A stretch of 64,000 nt of DNA from Microbacterium sp. 67-17 (GCF_001898325.1 NZ_MKTR01000024.1:368587-432586); one strand, 5' to 3'. Shown: positions 16,483 through 25,792, counted from the first letter of the stretch. The notes: generated by a model not told the origin, from the letters alone. Translations and numbers: made by a program.

Positions 16483-16950
16483 TCAGGCGGCGCTGGCGGG
16501 GCGCCGGCCGAGAATACCTGCGCGCTGCAGCACGAGATAGAGCTGGCACCCCAGGCACAGTCCGAACACGGCGTTGAGGAAGGCTGCGACGAACGCTGCA
16601 GCGGCGGCCGCTGGAACTCCCCAGGGCACACCCACGGCGAACAGGAGGATGCCGATCGCGGTGACGAACAGGCCCACCCCCTGCGCAAAGCGGGGCGGAC
16701 GCGGGTCTTCGAGCTCGCTCGGCGGCGCCAGGCGGGGCTGGATGACGGCGCGATACAGAGCGCCCCACGGGGCGGTGCGGGGCGATACGACACCCCACAG
16801 GAACAGCAGGGCGATCGCGACCAGCAGTACGAACGCTGCGACGCTGGCGCCGGTGAGGCCGAGGAACACGTCGATGAGCAGGAGGACGGAGGTGATCGCG
16901 GCGGCGAACCGCGGACCCCGAGGATCGATACCGCGGGCTTTGTCAGGCAT
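16483..16950 (-). CDS. DUF4395 membrane protein
   Basis: 155 residues with four hydrophobic helices. It opens with KARGIDPRGPRFAAAITSVLLL, and NAVFGLCLGCQLYLVLQR near the end carries a CLGC pair, both hallmarks of DUF4395. The family sits next to thioredoxin-like genes and is suspected to act in membrane thiol or sulfur chemistry, but its reaction is not established. Its start overlaps the end of the thioredoxin gene by eight bases, so the two are translationally coupled. Confidence 0.9.
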   Translation of the reverse strand: MPDKARGIDPRGPRFAAAITSVLLLIDVFLGLTGASVAAFVLLVAIALLFLWGVVSPRTAPWGALYRAVIQPRLAPPSELEDPRPPRFAQGVGLFVTAIGILLFAVGVPWGVPAAAAAAFVAAFLNAVFGLCLGCQLYLVLQRAGILGRRPASAA

Positions 16951-17380
16951 GGGCGCTCTCCGTCGTCAGTCGCTGAAGCTCGAGTTCGAGCACGTGGCGG
17001 TTCGGCACGCCGCCGAATCGGGTCTGCACTGCGCCGTCACGGTCGAGCACGAGGGTCGTGGGGGTCTGCAGCACGTTGAAGTGGCGCGCGATGTCGGGCC
17101 TGTGGGTCAGGTCGACATCCAGGTGAAGAACCCCGGGACGGGACGCGGCGATCTCGGCGAGCGTCCGGTGAACCCCGGGACACCTGCTGCACATCTCCGT
17201 GCTGAACTGCAGCAGGGTTGCTGCATCCCCGAGGCGGTCCGCGCCGAGACGGGCGGGTTCGACGATCTCATGGTTGACATCGCGTCGCGCGCGCCCCTGC
17301 CGGGTGCGCAGCAGGACGCCGATCACGGCGCTGACCGCGACCAGAACGGCGATGCCGATGAGAGCAGAGACGGGTTCCAC
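16943..17380 (-). CDS. membrane-anchored thioredoxin-like protein
   Basis: 145 residues. An N-terminal hydrophobic helix (about 5-23) is followed by a thioredoxin fold with the redox site CSRC (in FSTEMCSRCPGVH) and the cis-Pro segment LQTPTTLVLD. The frame extends upstream to 17791 over thyX, but GTG 17380 fits the anchor start and is preceded by TAGTGT ending eight bases upstream, a leaderless promoter. It forms an operon with the DUF4395 gene and lies divergent from thyX. The redox partner is unknown. Confidence 0.87.
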   Translation of the reverse strand: MEPVSALIGIAVLVAVSAVIGVLLRTRQGRARRDVNHEIVEPARLGADRLGDAATLLQFSTEMCSRCPGVHRTLAEIAASRPGVLHLDVDLTHRPDIARHFNVLQTPTTLVLDRDGAVQTRFGGVPNRHVLELELQRLTTESAHA

Positions 17381-17394
17381 GGCATCCCACACTA
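17378..17394 (-). promoter_or_regulatory. leaderless-type promoter of the thioredoxin/DUF4395 operon
   Basis: On the minus strand TAGTGT (17394-17389) ends eight bases before GTG 17380. This supports GTG 17380 as the start. Confidence 0.5.
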
Positions 17395-17511
17395 AGCGAC
17401 CGGAACAGGGGACGGGCGCACGTGACGGACTGTGACGCTGGGCGGACAGAGCGCCGGCTGCAGGAGGCAGGACGCGCCCGGCGCGCACCGTGTCACGCGC
17501 AGTTGCGCGAG

Positions 17512-17527
17512 TAGGGTGTGAGCCGTG
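17512..17527 (+). promoter_or_regulatory. leaderless-type promoter of thyX
   Basis: TAGGGT (17512-17517) is followed by seven bases and GTG 17525. Confidence 0.6.
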
Positions 17528-18250
17528 ACCGACATCGAGTTTCGCAGCGACGTAACCGTCGAGCTTGTCCGAGCCAGTGCCGCAGATTCCGACGTCTTGT
17601 TCGCGGCGCGGGTATCCACCCTGGGTGAACAGACCCTCGGCGATGCAGCAGCGGGGGTTGAGGCCTCCGATCGCGACCGCGGATTGATCAACTACCTCAT
17701 GCGCGACCGGCACGGCTCTCCGTTCGAGCACAACTCGATGACCTTTTACGTGCAGGCGCCGATCTTCGTGTTCCGCGAGTTCATGCGGCACCGGATCGCC
17801 TCGTACAACGAGGAGTCGGGGCGCTACCGCGAATTGCGGCCGGTGTTCTACGTGCCAGCCCCCGAGCGCAAGCTCGTGCAGGTCGGAAAGCCCGGCGCGT
17901 ACGACTTCATCGACGGTACCCCCGAGCAGACCGCGATCGTCGACGAGGCGACACGGGAAGCGTCAGTGCACGCGTTCGCGGCGTATCAACGGATGCTGGA
18001 GGCCGGCGTCGCCCGCGAGGTTGCGCGCATCGTGCTGCCGCTGAACACCTACTCGTCGATGTACGTCACGATGAACGCCCGGTCGCTCATGAACTTCCTC
18101 TCGCTGCGAACCAAGGTCGAGGGCTCCCACTTCCCCTCGTTCCCGCAGCGCGAAATCGAGATGTGCGCCGAAAAGATGGAGGACCTCTGGGCGACCCTCA
18201 TGCCGATGACACACGCCGCGTTCGCAGCCAACGGCCGCGTCGCTCCGTGA
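17525..18250 (+). CDS. thyX: FAD-dependent thymidylate synthase
   Basis: 241 residues. The ThyX signature RHRX7S is present as RHRIASYNEES (Arg88, His89, Arg90, Ser98), followed by GRYREL. The enzyme methylates dUMP with methylene-tetrahydrofolate, using FAD and NADPH. No thyA is seen in the window. The start is GTG 17525, immediately after a TAGGGT -10, so the transcript is probably leaderless. In many actinobacteria thyX precedes dapA; here two genes lie between them. Confidence 0.97.
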   Translation: MTDIEFRSDVTVELVRASAADSDVLFAARVSTLGEQTLGDAAAGVEASDRDRGLINYLMRDRHGSPFEHNSMTFYVQAPIFVFREFMRHRIASYNEESGRYRELRPVFYVPAPERKLVQVGKPGAYDFIDGTPEQTAIVDEATREASVHAFAAYQRMLEAGVAREVARIVLPLNTYSSMYVTMNARSLMNFLSLRTKVEGSHFPSFPQREIEMCAEKMEDLWATLMPMTHAAFAANGRVAP

Positions 18251-18278
18251 TGGGTTTCCGCAGGATCCGCTGAGTCAC

Positions 18279-19043
18279 ATGCCGAAGACCGTTCTCGTCA
18301 CCGGGGCAAGCTCCGGGCTCGGCGCCGAGTACGCCCGCCGCCTCGCAGCGCGGGGGGCGGATGTCGTGCTCGTGGGTCGGGACAGGGCAGCTCTGGATGC
18401 CGTCGCCGCCGAGATCCGTGATCGCTACCGCGTTCAGGCCGAGGTCCTCGTCGCCGACCTGACGAAGCCGCGGCAGCGGGCGAAGGTCGAGGCCCGGCTG
18501 ACAGATCCCGAACGCCCCATCGAGGTGCTGGTCAACAACGCCGGATTCGGGCTACCTCTCGCGTTCGAACGCAATGACATCGAGGATGAGGCCCGCCACC
18601 TGGAGCTGCATGTCGAGGTGCCGATGCGGCTCATGCACGCAGCTCTCGGACCGATGCTCAGTCGCGGTCACGGGCGAATCATCAATGTCGCATCCGTGGC
18701 CGCGTACACGCCGCGGTCGACCTATGGTGCGGTCAAGCGCTGGGTGGTCGAATTCTCGCGCTGGGCCAACGCTGCTTACTCACCGTCCGGGGTAACGGTG
18801 ACCGCGGTCTGCCCCGGTTTCACCCACACCAATTTCCACGAGCGGATGGGGCTGGCGCCGGGCCTCGAGGGTGTGGCTGATTGGCTGTGGCTCGACGCTG
18901 ACGTCGTCGTCGAGCAGTCCCTGCGCGATGCCGCCCGCGGCCGGGCAGTCTCGATCCCATCCGTGAAGTGGAAGCTGATCACTGCCGCCGCGCGCCTGCT
19001 GCCGGCATCCGTCGCCGCAGCCGCCGGCCGCCGCGGTCGGTGA
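18279..19043 (+). CDS. short-chain dehydrogenase/reductase
   Basis: 254 residues of the classical SDR family: TGASSGLG at the cofactor site, LVADL, NNAGFG, and the catalytic Ser (NVASVAAY) with YGAVK (Tyr and Lys). The C-terminus ends in an Ala-rich stretch. The substrate is unknown; the general layout resembles cytoplasmic SDRs related to DltE/YqjQ. It starts 28 bases after thyX and ends six bases before the convergent NUDIX gene. Confidence 0.88.
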   Translation: MPKTVLVTGASSGLGAEYARRLAARGADVVLVGRDRAALDAVAAEIRDRYRVQAEVLVADLTKPRQRAKVEARLTDPERPIEVLVNNAGFGLPLAFERNDIEDEARHLELHVEVPMRLMHAALGPMLSRGHGRIINVASVAAYTPRSTYGAVKRWVVEFSRWANAAYSPSGVTVTAVCPGFTHTNFHERMGLAPGLEGVADWLWLDADVVVEQSLRDAARGRAVSIPSVKWKLITAAARLLPASVAAAAGRRGR

Positions 19044-19049
19044 GGCCCG

Positions 19050-19595
19050 TCAGCTCACCCGCCCGAGGTGGATCGCGGCGAACATCAGCGCCGCGATCGT
19101 CTCGCCGTCGGTGATCGCACCATCACGAATCATCCCGAGCACCTCGGGAAACGGGACCCATGACACCTCGTCGATTCCCTCTTCGTGGCGCTCCGCCGGA
19201 TCGGCTCCGACGACGGGTTCGAGGCCGGTTGCGAGGAAGACGTGCTCGGGGGCATCGGCGATGCCGTTGAGGGCATACATGAAGCCGATCTCAGTGAATT
19301 CGCTCGCTTGAAGCCCGGTCTCTTCACGCAGCTCGCGCTCCGCCGCGTTGCGGGCAGACTCGCCATCGGTGCCGCCCGCAGGAACCTCGATGGATCGGTT
19401 GCCGGTCGGGTAGCGCTCGAGGGCGACCAGGCAGACCCGGTCGTGCGTATCGACAGCCACGACGAAAACTGCCGGATGCTGCATCCTGACCACGCCATAG
19501 ATCCCCGCACCGGCAGGGCCGCTGACGCTGTCTTCTCGAACCGCGATCCAGCGGTTCTCATAGATCGACTTCGAGGATTCTGTGCGCCACGACAT
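19050..19595 (-). CDS. NUDIX hydrolase, probable ADP-ribose pyrophosphatase type
   Basis: 181 residues with a Nudix box near residues 75-95 (ESARNAAERELREETGL), giving the metal-binding REXXEE core. The N-terminus WRTESSKSIYENRWIAVRED and the following strands match ADP-sugar pyrophosphatases, but the substrate is inferred. Its ATG lies six bases after a TAGCCT hexamer on the minus strand, and the divergent dapA has the same hexamer at the same spacing, so both transcripts may be leaderless. Confidence 0.88.
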   Translation of the reverse strand: MSWRTESSKSIYENRWIAVREDSVSGPAGAGIYGVVRMQHPAVFVVAVDTHDRVCLVALERYPTGNRSIEVPAGGTDGESARNAAERELREETGLQASEFTEIGFMYALNGIADAPEHVFLATGLEPVVGADPAERHEEGIDEVSWVPFPEVLGMIRDGAITDGETIAALMFAAIHLGRVS

Positions 19596-19607
19596 GGCAC
19601 CAGGCTA
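19593..19607 (-). promoter_or_regulatory. leaderless-type promoter of the NUDIX gene
   Basis: TAGCCT on the minus strand (19607-19602) ends six bases before ATG 19595. Confidence 0.6.
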
Positions 19608-19639
19608 GAGCGCCGAGGCGCCGCCGGATGCTGAACCGA

Positions 19640-19654
19640 TAGCCTGAACCCATG
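19640..19654 (+). promoter_or_regulatory. leaderless-type promoter of dapA
   Basis: TAGCCT (19640-19645) ends six bases before ATG 19652. It is back to back with an identical hexamer for the NUDIX gene, their outer edges 32 bases apart. Confidence 0.6.
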
Positions 19655-20629
19655 ACGCACTCGACAAACCCGTTCGGGCAGGTGCTCGTCGCGCTGGTCA
19701 CTCCCATGACCGCCGATGGCGAGGTCGACTGGCCCGCCGTCGAGAAGCACATCGACGATGTGATCGGCGCCGGGGCCGACGGCATCGTCGTGACGGGAAC
19801 TACGGGGGAGACCTCGACCCTGACTGACGCCGAGAAGATTCGCCTCGTCGAGGTCGGCAAGGATGTCGCGGCAGGCCGTGCCGCCATCATCACGGGCGGC
19901 GGCTCCAACGAGACCGCCCACGCGATCGAGCTCTATAAGGCCAGCGAGAAGGTCGGCGCTGACGGCATCATGATCGTCACGCCCTACTACAACAAGCCGA
20001 CTCAGGCCGGCATCCTGACCCACTTCCGCCTGGTCGCCGACGCCACGGACCTCCCCGTCATCCTCTACGACATCCCGGGCCGCACCGGAGTTCCGATCCA
20101 GTACGAGACGATCCTGCGGCTTGCCAAGCACCCGAACATCCTCGCGATCAAAGACGCCAAGGGCGATTTCAGCGAGGTGAGCCGCGTGCTCAACCAGACC
20201 GACCTCCTGTACTTCTCCGGCGACGACGCGAACGTGCTGCCGCACCTGTCGATCGGTGCGACGGGCCTGATCGGGGTGACCGCCAATATTGCCGCGCAGC
20301 CCTATCGGGTGATCGTGGATGCCGTCAATGCCGGGGACCTCGCCGTTGCAACCGCCGCCCACCGTCAGCTCGAACCGCTCGTGCGGGCCGTCATGACCCA
20401 CGTTCCCGGCACCGTCTCGGCCAAGTACATCCTCCACGGGCTCGGCCGCATCACCAGCCCCCGCGTGCGCCTGCCGCTGGTGGGCCCGGAGGAGTGGGAA
20501 GCCGCCAAGATCGAGGACGAACTCGCCCTCGTTTCAGGTGTTCCCGGTGTCGATTTCTCGAACTTCCGCCCCGACCGCAACGCCGCCGCCGGCGGTGCCC
20601 TGCCCAAGGTCTCGGGCACCACGCGCTGA
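19652..20629 (+). CDS. dapA: 4-hydroxy-tetrahydrodipicolinate synthase
   Basis: 325 residues of the class I aldolase DapA family. TGTTGETSTL near residue 51 is the pyruvate-binding motif; Lys167 in LAIKDAKGD is the Schiff-base lysine, and VTPYYNKPTQ holds the catalytic Tyr. It condenses pyruvate with aspartate semialdehyde, the first committed step to diaminopimelate and lysine. It runs into the RNase J gene after 23 bases, so they are probably co-transcribed, the same order as in mycobacteria. Confidence 0.96.
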   Translation: MTHSTNPFGQVLVALVTPMTADGEVDWPAVEKHIDDVIGAGADGIVVTGTTGETSTLTDAEKIRLVEVGKDVAAGRAAIITGGGSNETAHAIELYKASEKVGADGIMIVTPYYNKPTQAGILTHFRLVADATDLPVILYDIPGRTGVPIQYETILRLAKHPNILAIKDAKGDFSEVSRVLNQTDLLYFSGDDANVLPHLSIGATGLIGVTANIAAQPYRVIVDAVNAGDLAVATAAHRQLEPLVRAVMTHVPGTVSAKYILHGLGRITSPRVRLPLVGPEEWEAAKIEDELALVSGVPGVDFSNFRPDRNAAAGGALPKVSGTTR

Positions 20630-20652
20630 TTCCCAGCGCCGATAGGAGTCGC

Positions 20653-22329
20653 ATGTCCAACGCTGTTCTCGCCCCGCCTCCGCTCGAATCGGGGACGCTG
20701 CGCGTCATCCCGCTCGGGGGTCTCGGCGAGGTCGGCCGCAACATGACGATCTTCGAGTTCGACGGCAAGATCCTCGTCCTCGACTGCGGTGTGCTCTTCC
20801 CCGAGGAGCATCAGCCGGGAGTGGATCTGATCCTCCCCGACTTCGAACCGCTCAAGGCGCGCCTCGACGACATCGTCGGTATCGTGCTCACGCACGGCCA
20901 TGAGGACCACATCGGCGCCGTTCCGTACCTGCTGAAGCTCAAGGGTGATCTGCCGCTGATCGGCTCGGGGCTGACCCTTGCCCTCACGGAAGCCAAGCTC
21001 AAGGAGCACCGCCTGCGTCCGTACACCCTCACGGTGAAGGAGGGGCAGGTCGAGCGTCTCGGCCCGTTCGAGCTCGAGTTCGTGGCGGTCAATCACTCGA
21101 TCCCCGACGCGCTCGCGGTTGCCATCCGAACCGATGCGGGAACGGTGCTCGCCACCGGTGATTTCAAGATGGACCAGCTCCCGCTGGATGGCAGGCTCAC
21201 CGACCTCCGGGCGTTCTCGCGCCTGGGCGAAGCCGGAGTCGACCTCTTCCTCGTCGACTCCACCAATGCCGACGTGCCGGGATTCACGTCCCTCGAGAAG
21301 GAGATCGGTCCGGTCCTCGACCAGGTCATCGGCAAAGCACCGCGCCGCGTCATCGTCGCGAGCTTTTCCAGCCACGTCCACCGCGTTCAGCAGGTGATGG
21401 ATGCCGCAGCAGCCCACGGACGCCGCTTGGCGCTGCTCGGTCGCAGCATGGTACGCAACATGACGATCGCTGAAGACCTCGGCTACCTGCACGTGCCCGA
21501 TGGGCTGCTCATCGACTACAAGAAGGCCCGTAACCTCCCCGACGAGCAGATCGTCTATATGTCGACCGGATCGCAGGGCGAGCCGATGGCGGTTCTGTCG
21601 CGGATGGCGAACCTCGACCACGAGATCGAGCCGGGCCCCGGCGACACCGTCATCCTCGCTTCGAGCCTGATCCCCGGCAACGAGAACGCCGTCTACCGCG
21701 TCATCGACGGGCTCACCAAGCTCGGGGCGAACGTCGTCCACAAGGCCAATGCCAAGGTCCACGTGTCGGGGCATGCGGCGGCGGGGGAGCTGCTCTACTG
21801 CTACAACATCTTGAAGCCTCGAAACGTGCTCCCCGTCCACGGTGAGTACCGGCACCTGATGGCCAATGCTCAGCTGGCGCAGCAGACCGGCGTCCCGGCC
21901 GAGAACACGATCGTCGCCGAGAACGGGTCGGTCATCGACCTGCGCGACGGTGTCGCGCGCAACGTCGGTCAGCTCGATCTCGGGTTCGTCTACGTCGACG
22001 GATCAAGCGTTGGTGAGATCACCGACGCCGACCTCAAGGACCGTCGCATTCTGGGCGAAGAGGGCTTCATCTCGGTGATCGTCGTCGTGGATGCCGCGAC
22101 CGGCCGCATCATTTCCGGACCCGAGGTCCACGCGCGAGGCTTTGCGGAGGACGCGGCAGTTTTCGAGAGTGTGAAGCCCAAGATCGCTGCAGCGCTCGCC
22201 GAAGCCGCGCAGTCCGGTGTGCGAGACAACCACGCGCTCTCACAGGTCGTGCGCCGAACGATCGGCCGGTGGGTAAACCAGTCCCTGCGTCGTCGGCCGA
22301 TGATCGTACCGCTGGTCATCGAGGCCTGA
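20653..22329 (+). CDS. rnj: ribonuclease J
   Basis: 558 residues of the beta-CASP metallo-beta-lactamase family. The metal motif HXHXDH is at 81-86 (THGHEDH), and GDFKMDQ gives a further metal ligand. The beta-CASP part includes FSSHVHRVQQ and GSQGEPMAVLSRM. RNase J is a combined endonuclease and 5'-3' exonuclease in RNA maturation. The frame is open to 20494, inside dapA, but ATG 20653 has TAGGAG four bases upstream and the family N-terminus (SGTLRVIPLGGLGEVGRNM) follows. Confidence 0.96.
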   Translation: MSNAVLAPPPLESGTLRVIPLGGLGEVGRNMTIFEFDGKILVLDCGVLFPEEHQPGVDLILPDFEPLKARLDDIVGIVLTHGHEDHIGAVPYLLKLKGDLPLIGSGLTLALTEAKLKEHRLRPYTLTVKEGQVERLGPFELEFVAVNHSIPDALAVAIRTDAGTVLATGDFKMDQLPLDGRLTDLRAFSRLGEAGVDLFLVDSTNADVPGFTSLEKEIGPVLDQVIGKAPRRVIVASFSSHVHRVQQVMDAAAAHGRRLALLGRSMVRNMTIAEDLGYLHVPDGLLIDYKKARNLPDEQIVYMSTGSQGEPMAVLSRMANLDHEIEPGPGDTVILASSLIPGNENAVYRVIDGLTKLGANVVHKANAKVHVSGHAAAGELLYCYNILKPRNVLPVHGEYRHLMANAQLAQQTGVPAENTIVAENGSVIDLRDGVARNVGQLDLGFVYVDGSSVGEITDADLKDRRILGEEGFISVIVVVDAATGRIISGPEVHARGFAEDAAVFESVKPKIAAALAEAAQSGVRDNHALSQVVRRTIGRWVNQSLRRRPMIVPLVIEA

Positions 22330-22371
22330 GCTGCGCCGCCGGCCGGCGGATGCTCGACCCGTCGCGCTCGC

Positions 22372-22386
22372 TACAATCACGGCATG
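22372..22386 (+). promoter_or_regulatory. leaderless-type promoter of the GNAT gene
   Basis: TACAAT (22372-22377), close to the -10 consensus, ends six bases before ATG 22384. Confidence 0.65.
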
Positions 22387-22878
22387 CCCGCCAGCTTCAG
22401 CATCCGCCCCGCAACGGCTGCCGATGGCGCGTTCCTGGGTGACATGGTCGTCGAGGCAGCCAACTGGTCGCCGGGACGCTCGCGCCCGCGATATGAGGTG
22501 CTGACCGCCCCCGAGCACGGCAGGTACGTCTCGGGCTGGATGCGCCCCGGGGATGCCGGGTTCGTCGCGTCAGATCCGCAGGGGGAGCCGATCGGAGCGG
22601 CCTGGTATCGGATGTTCCCGCGGTCCGACCCCGGCTTCGGTTATGTCGGCACGGGTGTTCCCGAGCTGATCATCGGGGTACGGCCCATTTGGCGGGCACA
22701 CGGGGTCGGCCGCGCACTCCTGCGTTCACTGTCAGACAACGCCCGCGCCGAGGGCTTCGCGCGGCTGAGTCTGAGCGTGGAGCGTGGCAACTTCGCGGCG
22801 GTCTTCTACCGCACAGAGGGTTTTGCGGTCGTCCAGAGCGGCTTCGGCCGCGACACCATGGTCAAGCGCCTGCGCTGA
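22384..22878 (+). CDS. GNAT-family N-acetyltransferase
   Basis: 164 residues. The acetyl-CoA-binding region is GVRPIWRAHGVGRALLRSL (R/Q-x-x-G-x-G/A pattern), followed by LSLSVERGNFAAVFYRTEGFAVV, the family's beta-bulge and C-terminal strand. The acceptor is unknown. It has its own -10 directly before the start and is followed by a hairpin, so it is a single-gene unit between rnj and ftsK. Confidence 0.88.
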   Translation: MPASFSIRPATAADGAFLGDMVVEAANWSPGRSRPRYEVLTAPEHGRYVSGWMRPGDAGFVASDPQGEPIGAAWYRMFPRSDPGFGYVGTGVPELIIGVRPIWRAHGVGRALLRSLSDNARAEGFARLSLSVERGNFAAVFYRTEGFAVVQSGFGRDTMVKRLR

Positions 22879-22918
22879 CGGGAGCATCCGTCTACGCCCA
22901 GACAGCGAGAATCCGATC

Positions 22919-22938
22919 CGGCGCCCGGGGAGGCGCCG
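22919..22938 (+). terminator. small hairpin after the GNAT gene
   Basis: CGGCGCC (22919-22925) and GGCGCCG (22932-22938) form a perfect 7-bp stem with a 6-base loop. No T run follows, so its role as a terminator is a guess from position. Confidence 0.4.
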
Positions 22939-22944
22939 CCCGAG

Positions 22945-22976
22945 CGAATTCTCGGCGCCCGATCGAATTCTCGGCG
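22945..22976. repeat. 13-base direct repeat with GAATTC cores
   Basis: CGAATTCTCGGCG occurs at 22945-22957 and again at 22964-22976, 19 bases apart, about 100 bases before ftsK. The AT-rich core is unusual for this GC-rich region. It could be a protein-binding site; no known match is claimed. Confidence 0.5.
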
Positions 22977-23060
22977 AAAGGGCGACGGCTGCGCTTGTCG
23001 ATGGATACGGGCGGATGCCGACAGGCCGCGTCGTTCCGGGGATTTGTCGGCGGTCGCACC

Positions 23061-23076
23061 TACCGTGGAGGTCATG
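23061..23076 (+). promoter_or_regulatory. -10-like element and ribosome site at the ftsK start
   Basis: TACCGT (23061-23066) ends seven bases before ATG 23074, and those seven bases are GGAGGTC. The start may be used on a leaderless transcript or with a very short leader. Confidence 0.4.
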
Positions 23077-25740
23077 CCGAGGAGTAGCACCAAGACCTCG
23101 ACCTCTGGTCGTGCGCCCGCCAAGGGTTCGCGTTCGCGCGCGTCAGCGCCGGCGCCCAAGCGGTACGTCGGTGACGAGGAGCGTCCCGCACTGATCGTGC
23201 GGATGTGGATGGGCCTGGCCCATGCGACCGGCGGGATGTTCCGCGCGTTCGGTCCCGAGACCCTCGAGAAAGACCAGCGCCGCGACGGATTCCCCTTCTT
23301 CCTCGTGCTCCTGGCAATCGCCGGTGCGGTCGTGGAGTGGTTCTTCATTGGGTCGGATGTCGGTGAGACGATCTCGGCCTATTCGGTCGGCGCGCTTGTC
23401 GGACGCGTCGCGTTCGTGCTGCCGGTCCTGCTCGTGATCCTCGCTGGCTGGCTGTTTCGTCATCCGGCATCCGTTCACGACAACGGCAGGATCGGAATCG
23501 GTTTCGGCCTCATCATCCTGGTCATCGCGGCCTTCGCGCACGTCTACGGCGGCCGCCCGCAGCCGCGTGACGGCCTGCCCGCGCTCAGTGCCGCGGGAGG
23601 CGTCTTCGGCTGGATGCTGGGGGAGCCGCTCGCTCTGGGGCTGACCTCGATCGGTGCCGGCGTCGTGCTGAGCCTGCTCGGCATTCTCAGCATCCTGATC
23701 CTCACCAAGACGCCCCCCAACCGCATCGGCAGGCGTCTGGGTGACCTCTACGCCTGGATGTTCGGCGCCGACCGCGCCACGGGCCCTGCCGAGTCGGCCG
23801 ATACCGACGAGACCGAGTCTGCCGAGCGTACGTCCTTGCCATGGTGGCGCCGGAACAGCTCGGGGCGCGAGCAGGATCCCGATGGCGGCATGTCGACGGA
23901 GGACTTCCTCACCGAACTCCTTCCGCCGGGGCCGCCCGAGGGAGGGTTCGACCAGGCTTTCGCTGCTGTCGCGTCGGATGCGCCGGCGCCCGATGCGCTT
24001 ACCGAGGTCATCGATCCGGCCGTCCTCGACGGCGCGAAGAAGGCGGTTGGCGCGTCGCGTACGGGGCTCCAGGATGACGATGCCGATGACGAGGATGCCG
24101 CGTTGCCCGGCGTGATCGGCATTGGCAGCGATGCGACCCGGTCCGCTCCGACCGCGCCGTACCGTCTCCCGTCCGTGAACAATCTTTCGGCGGGAACTCC
24201 CGCGAAGGCGCGCTCCGAGGCCAACGACGCCGTGGTCCGAGCCATCACGAGCGTCTTCGAGGAGTTCTCGATCAACGCGCGGGTGACGGGGTTCTCCCGC
24301 GGACCGACAGTCACGCAGTACGAGATCGAGCTCGGCCCCGGCGTGAAGGTCGAGCGCATCACGGCGCTCACCAACAACATCGCTTACGCCGTCGCATCCA
24401 ACGAGGTTCGTATCCTCGCGCCGATCCCCGGCAAGAGCGCGATCGGGGTCGAGATCCCCAACACCGACCGTGAGATCGTCACGCTCGGTGACGTCCTGCG
24501 TTCGGCTGCTGCCACCGGGTCCACGCATCCGATGACGATCGGGGTGGGCAAGGACGTCGGCGGTGGATTCGTCATCGCGAACCTCGCCAAGATGCCCCAC
24601 CTTCTCGTGGCAGGCTCCACGGGCTCTGGTAAGTCGAGCTTCGTGAACTCGATGATCACGAGCCTGCTGATGCGGGCCAAGCCGTCCGAGGTACGGATGG
24701 TCCTCATCGACCCCAAGCGGGTCGAGCTGACCTCGTACGCTGGCGTGCCGCATCTGATCACGCCCATCATCACGAACCCCAAGAAGGCTGCAGAAGCTCT
24801 TCAGTGGGTCGTGAAAGAGATGGACATGCGTTACGACGACCTCGCGTCGTTCGGGTTCCGCCACATCGACGACTTCAACCGTGCCGTCGTTGCCGGGGAG
24901 GTGAAGCTTCCACCGGGCAGCGAGCGGGTGCTCAAGCCCTACCCCTACCTCTTGGTCGTGGTCGATGAGCTCGCCGACCTCATGATGGTCGCCCCGCGCG
25001 ATGTCGAAGACTCGATCGTGCGCATCACGCAGCTGGCGCGAGCGAGCGGCATCCACCTGGTACTGGCGACCCAGAGACCCTCGGTCGACGTCGTCACGGG
25101 CCTCATCAAGGCCAACGTCCCCTCGCGTCTCGCGTTCGCGGTGACCAGCGTCACCGACTCTCGAGTCATCCTGGATCAGCCCGGGGCTGACCGCCTGATC
25201 GGCCAAGGTGATGGTCTCTTCCTGCCGATGGGGGCCTCCAAGGCTCTTCGCGTGCAGGGCGCATGGGTGAGTGAGTCCGAGATCGAGAAGGTCGTCGCTC
25301 ATGTCACCGGGCAGGCGCGGCCCGAGTATCGGTCGGACGTTCAGGCGGCGGCCGAGAAGAAAGAAGTGGATGCCGACATCGGCGACGACCTCGAGCTGCT
25401 GCTGGCTGCGGCAGAACTCGTCGTTTCGACGCAGTTCGGCTCGACCTCGATGCTCCAGCGCAAGCTCCGCGTGGGATTCGCGAAGGCGGGTCGCCTGATG
25501 GATCTGCTCGAGTCGCGCGAGATCGTCGGTCCCTCCGAAGGGTCGAAGGCGCGCGATGTACTTGTCACGGCCGAGCAGCTCCCGGACGTGCTTGCGCGTC
25601 TGCGCGGCGAGGACGCGCCGAGTGCGGCATCCGAGGACCCGTACGGTCCCGATGCGGTCGATGGGCAGTTCGCCGGGTACGAGGTCGTCGACGGTGACGA
25701 GGGCAGCGAGGATGCTTGGGGGCTGACCGGTCGCGACTGA
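23074..25740 (+). CDS. ftsK: DNA translocase FtsK/SpoIIIE
   Basis: 888 residues. A basic N-terminal tail ([19 protein letters not shown]) precedes about four membrane helices (residues ~85-215), an acidic/Pro linker, the RecA-like motor with Walker [11 protein letters not shown] near 514-523 and Walker [13 protein letters not shown], and a C-terminal winged-helix gamma domain ([24 protein letters not shown]) that reads orientation sequences. It pumps chromosome DNA through the division septum. ATG 23074 is preferred over an in-frame start at 23044. It ends in a hairpin overlapping its stop. Confidence 0.96.
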   Translation: MPRSSTKTSTSGRAPAKGSRSRASAPAPKRYVGDEERPALIVRMWMGLAHATGGMFRAFGPETLEKDQRRDGFPFFLVLLAIAGAVVEWFFIGSDVGETISAYSVGALVGRVAFVLPVLLVILAGWLFRHPASVHDNGRIGIGFGLIILVIAAFAHVYGGRPQPRDGLPALSAAGGVFGWMLGEPLALGLTSIGAGVVLSLLGILSILILTKTPPNRIGRRLGDLYAWMFGADRATGPAESADTDETESAERTSLPWWRRNSSGREQDPDGGMSTEDFLTELLPPGPPEGGFDQAFAAVASDAPAPDALTEVIDPAVLDGAKKAVGASRTGLQDDDADDEDAALPGVIGIGSDATRSAPTAPYRLPSVNNLSAGTPAKARSEANDAVVRAITSVFEEFSINARVTGFSRGPTVTQYEIELGPGVKVERITALTNNIAYAVASNEVRILAPIPGKSAIGVEIPNTDREIVTLGDVLRSAAATGSTHPMTIGVGKDVGGGFVIANLAKMPHLLVAGSTGSGKSSFVNSMITSLLMRAKPSEVRMVLIDPKRVELTSYAGVPHLITPIITNPKKAAEALQWVVKEMDMRYDDLASFGFRHIDDFNRAVVAGEVKLPPGSERVLKPYPYLLVVVDELADLMMVAPRDVEDSIVRITQLARASGIHLVLATQRPSVDVVTGLIKANVPSRLAFAVTSVTDSRVILDQPGADRLIGQGDGLFLPMGASKALRVQGAWVSESEIEKVVAHVTGQARPEYRSDVQAAAEKKEVDADIGDDLELLLAAAELVVSTQFGSTSMLQRKLRVGFAKAGRLMDLLESREIVGPSEGSKARDVLVTAEQLPDVLARLRGEDAPSAASEDPYGPDAVDGQFAGYEVVDGDEGSEDAWGLTGRD

Positions 25741-25748
25741 CCGGTCAG
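25723..25748 (+). terminator. hairpin overlapping the ftsK stop codon
   Basis: CTGACCGGT (25723-25731) pairs with ACCGGTCAG (25740-25748) across an 8-base loop; the TGA stop (25738-25740) lies at the base of the right arm. There is no T run. It probably ends the ftsK transcript ahead of the pgsA promoter. Confidence 0.55.
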
Positions 25749-25777
25749 GTCCTGAGAGCGGCGCAGGCCTCGCGCAG

Positions 25778-25792
25778 TAGGCTCGGCCCATG
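25778..25792 (+). promoter_or_regulatory. leaderless-type promoter of pgsA-cinA
   Basis: TAGGCT (25778-25783) ends six bases before ATG 25790. Confidence 0.6.
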
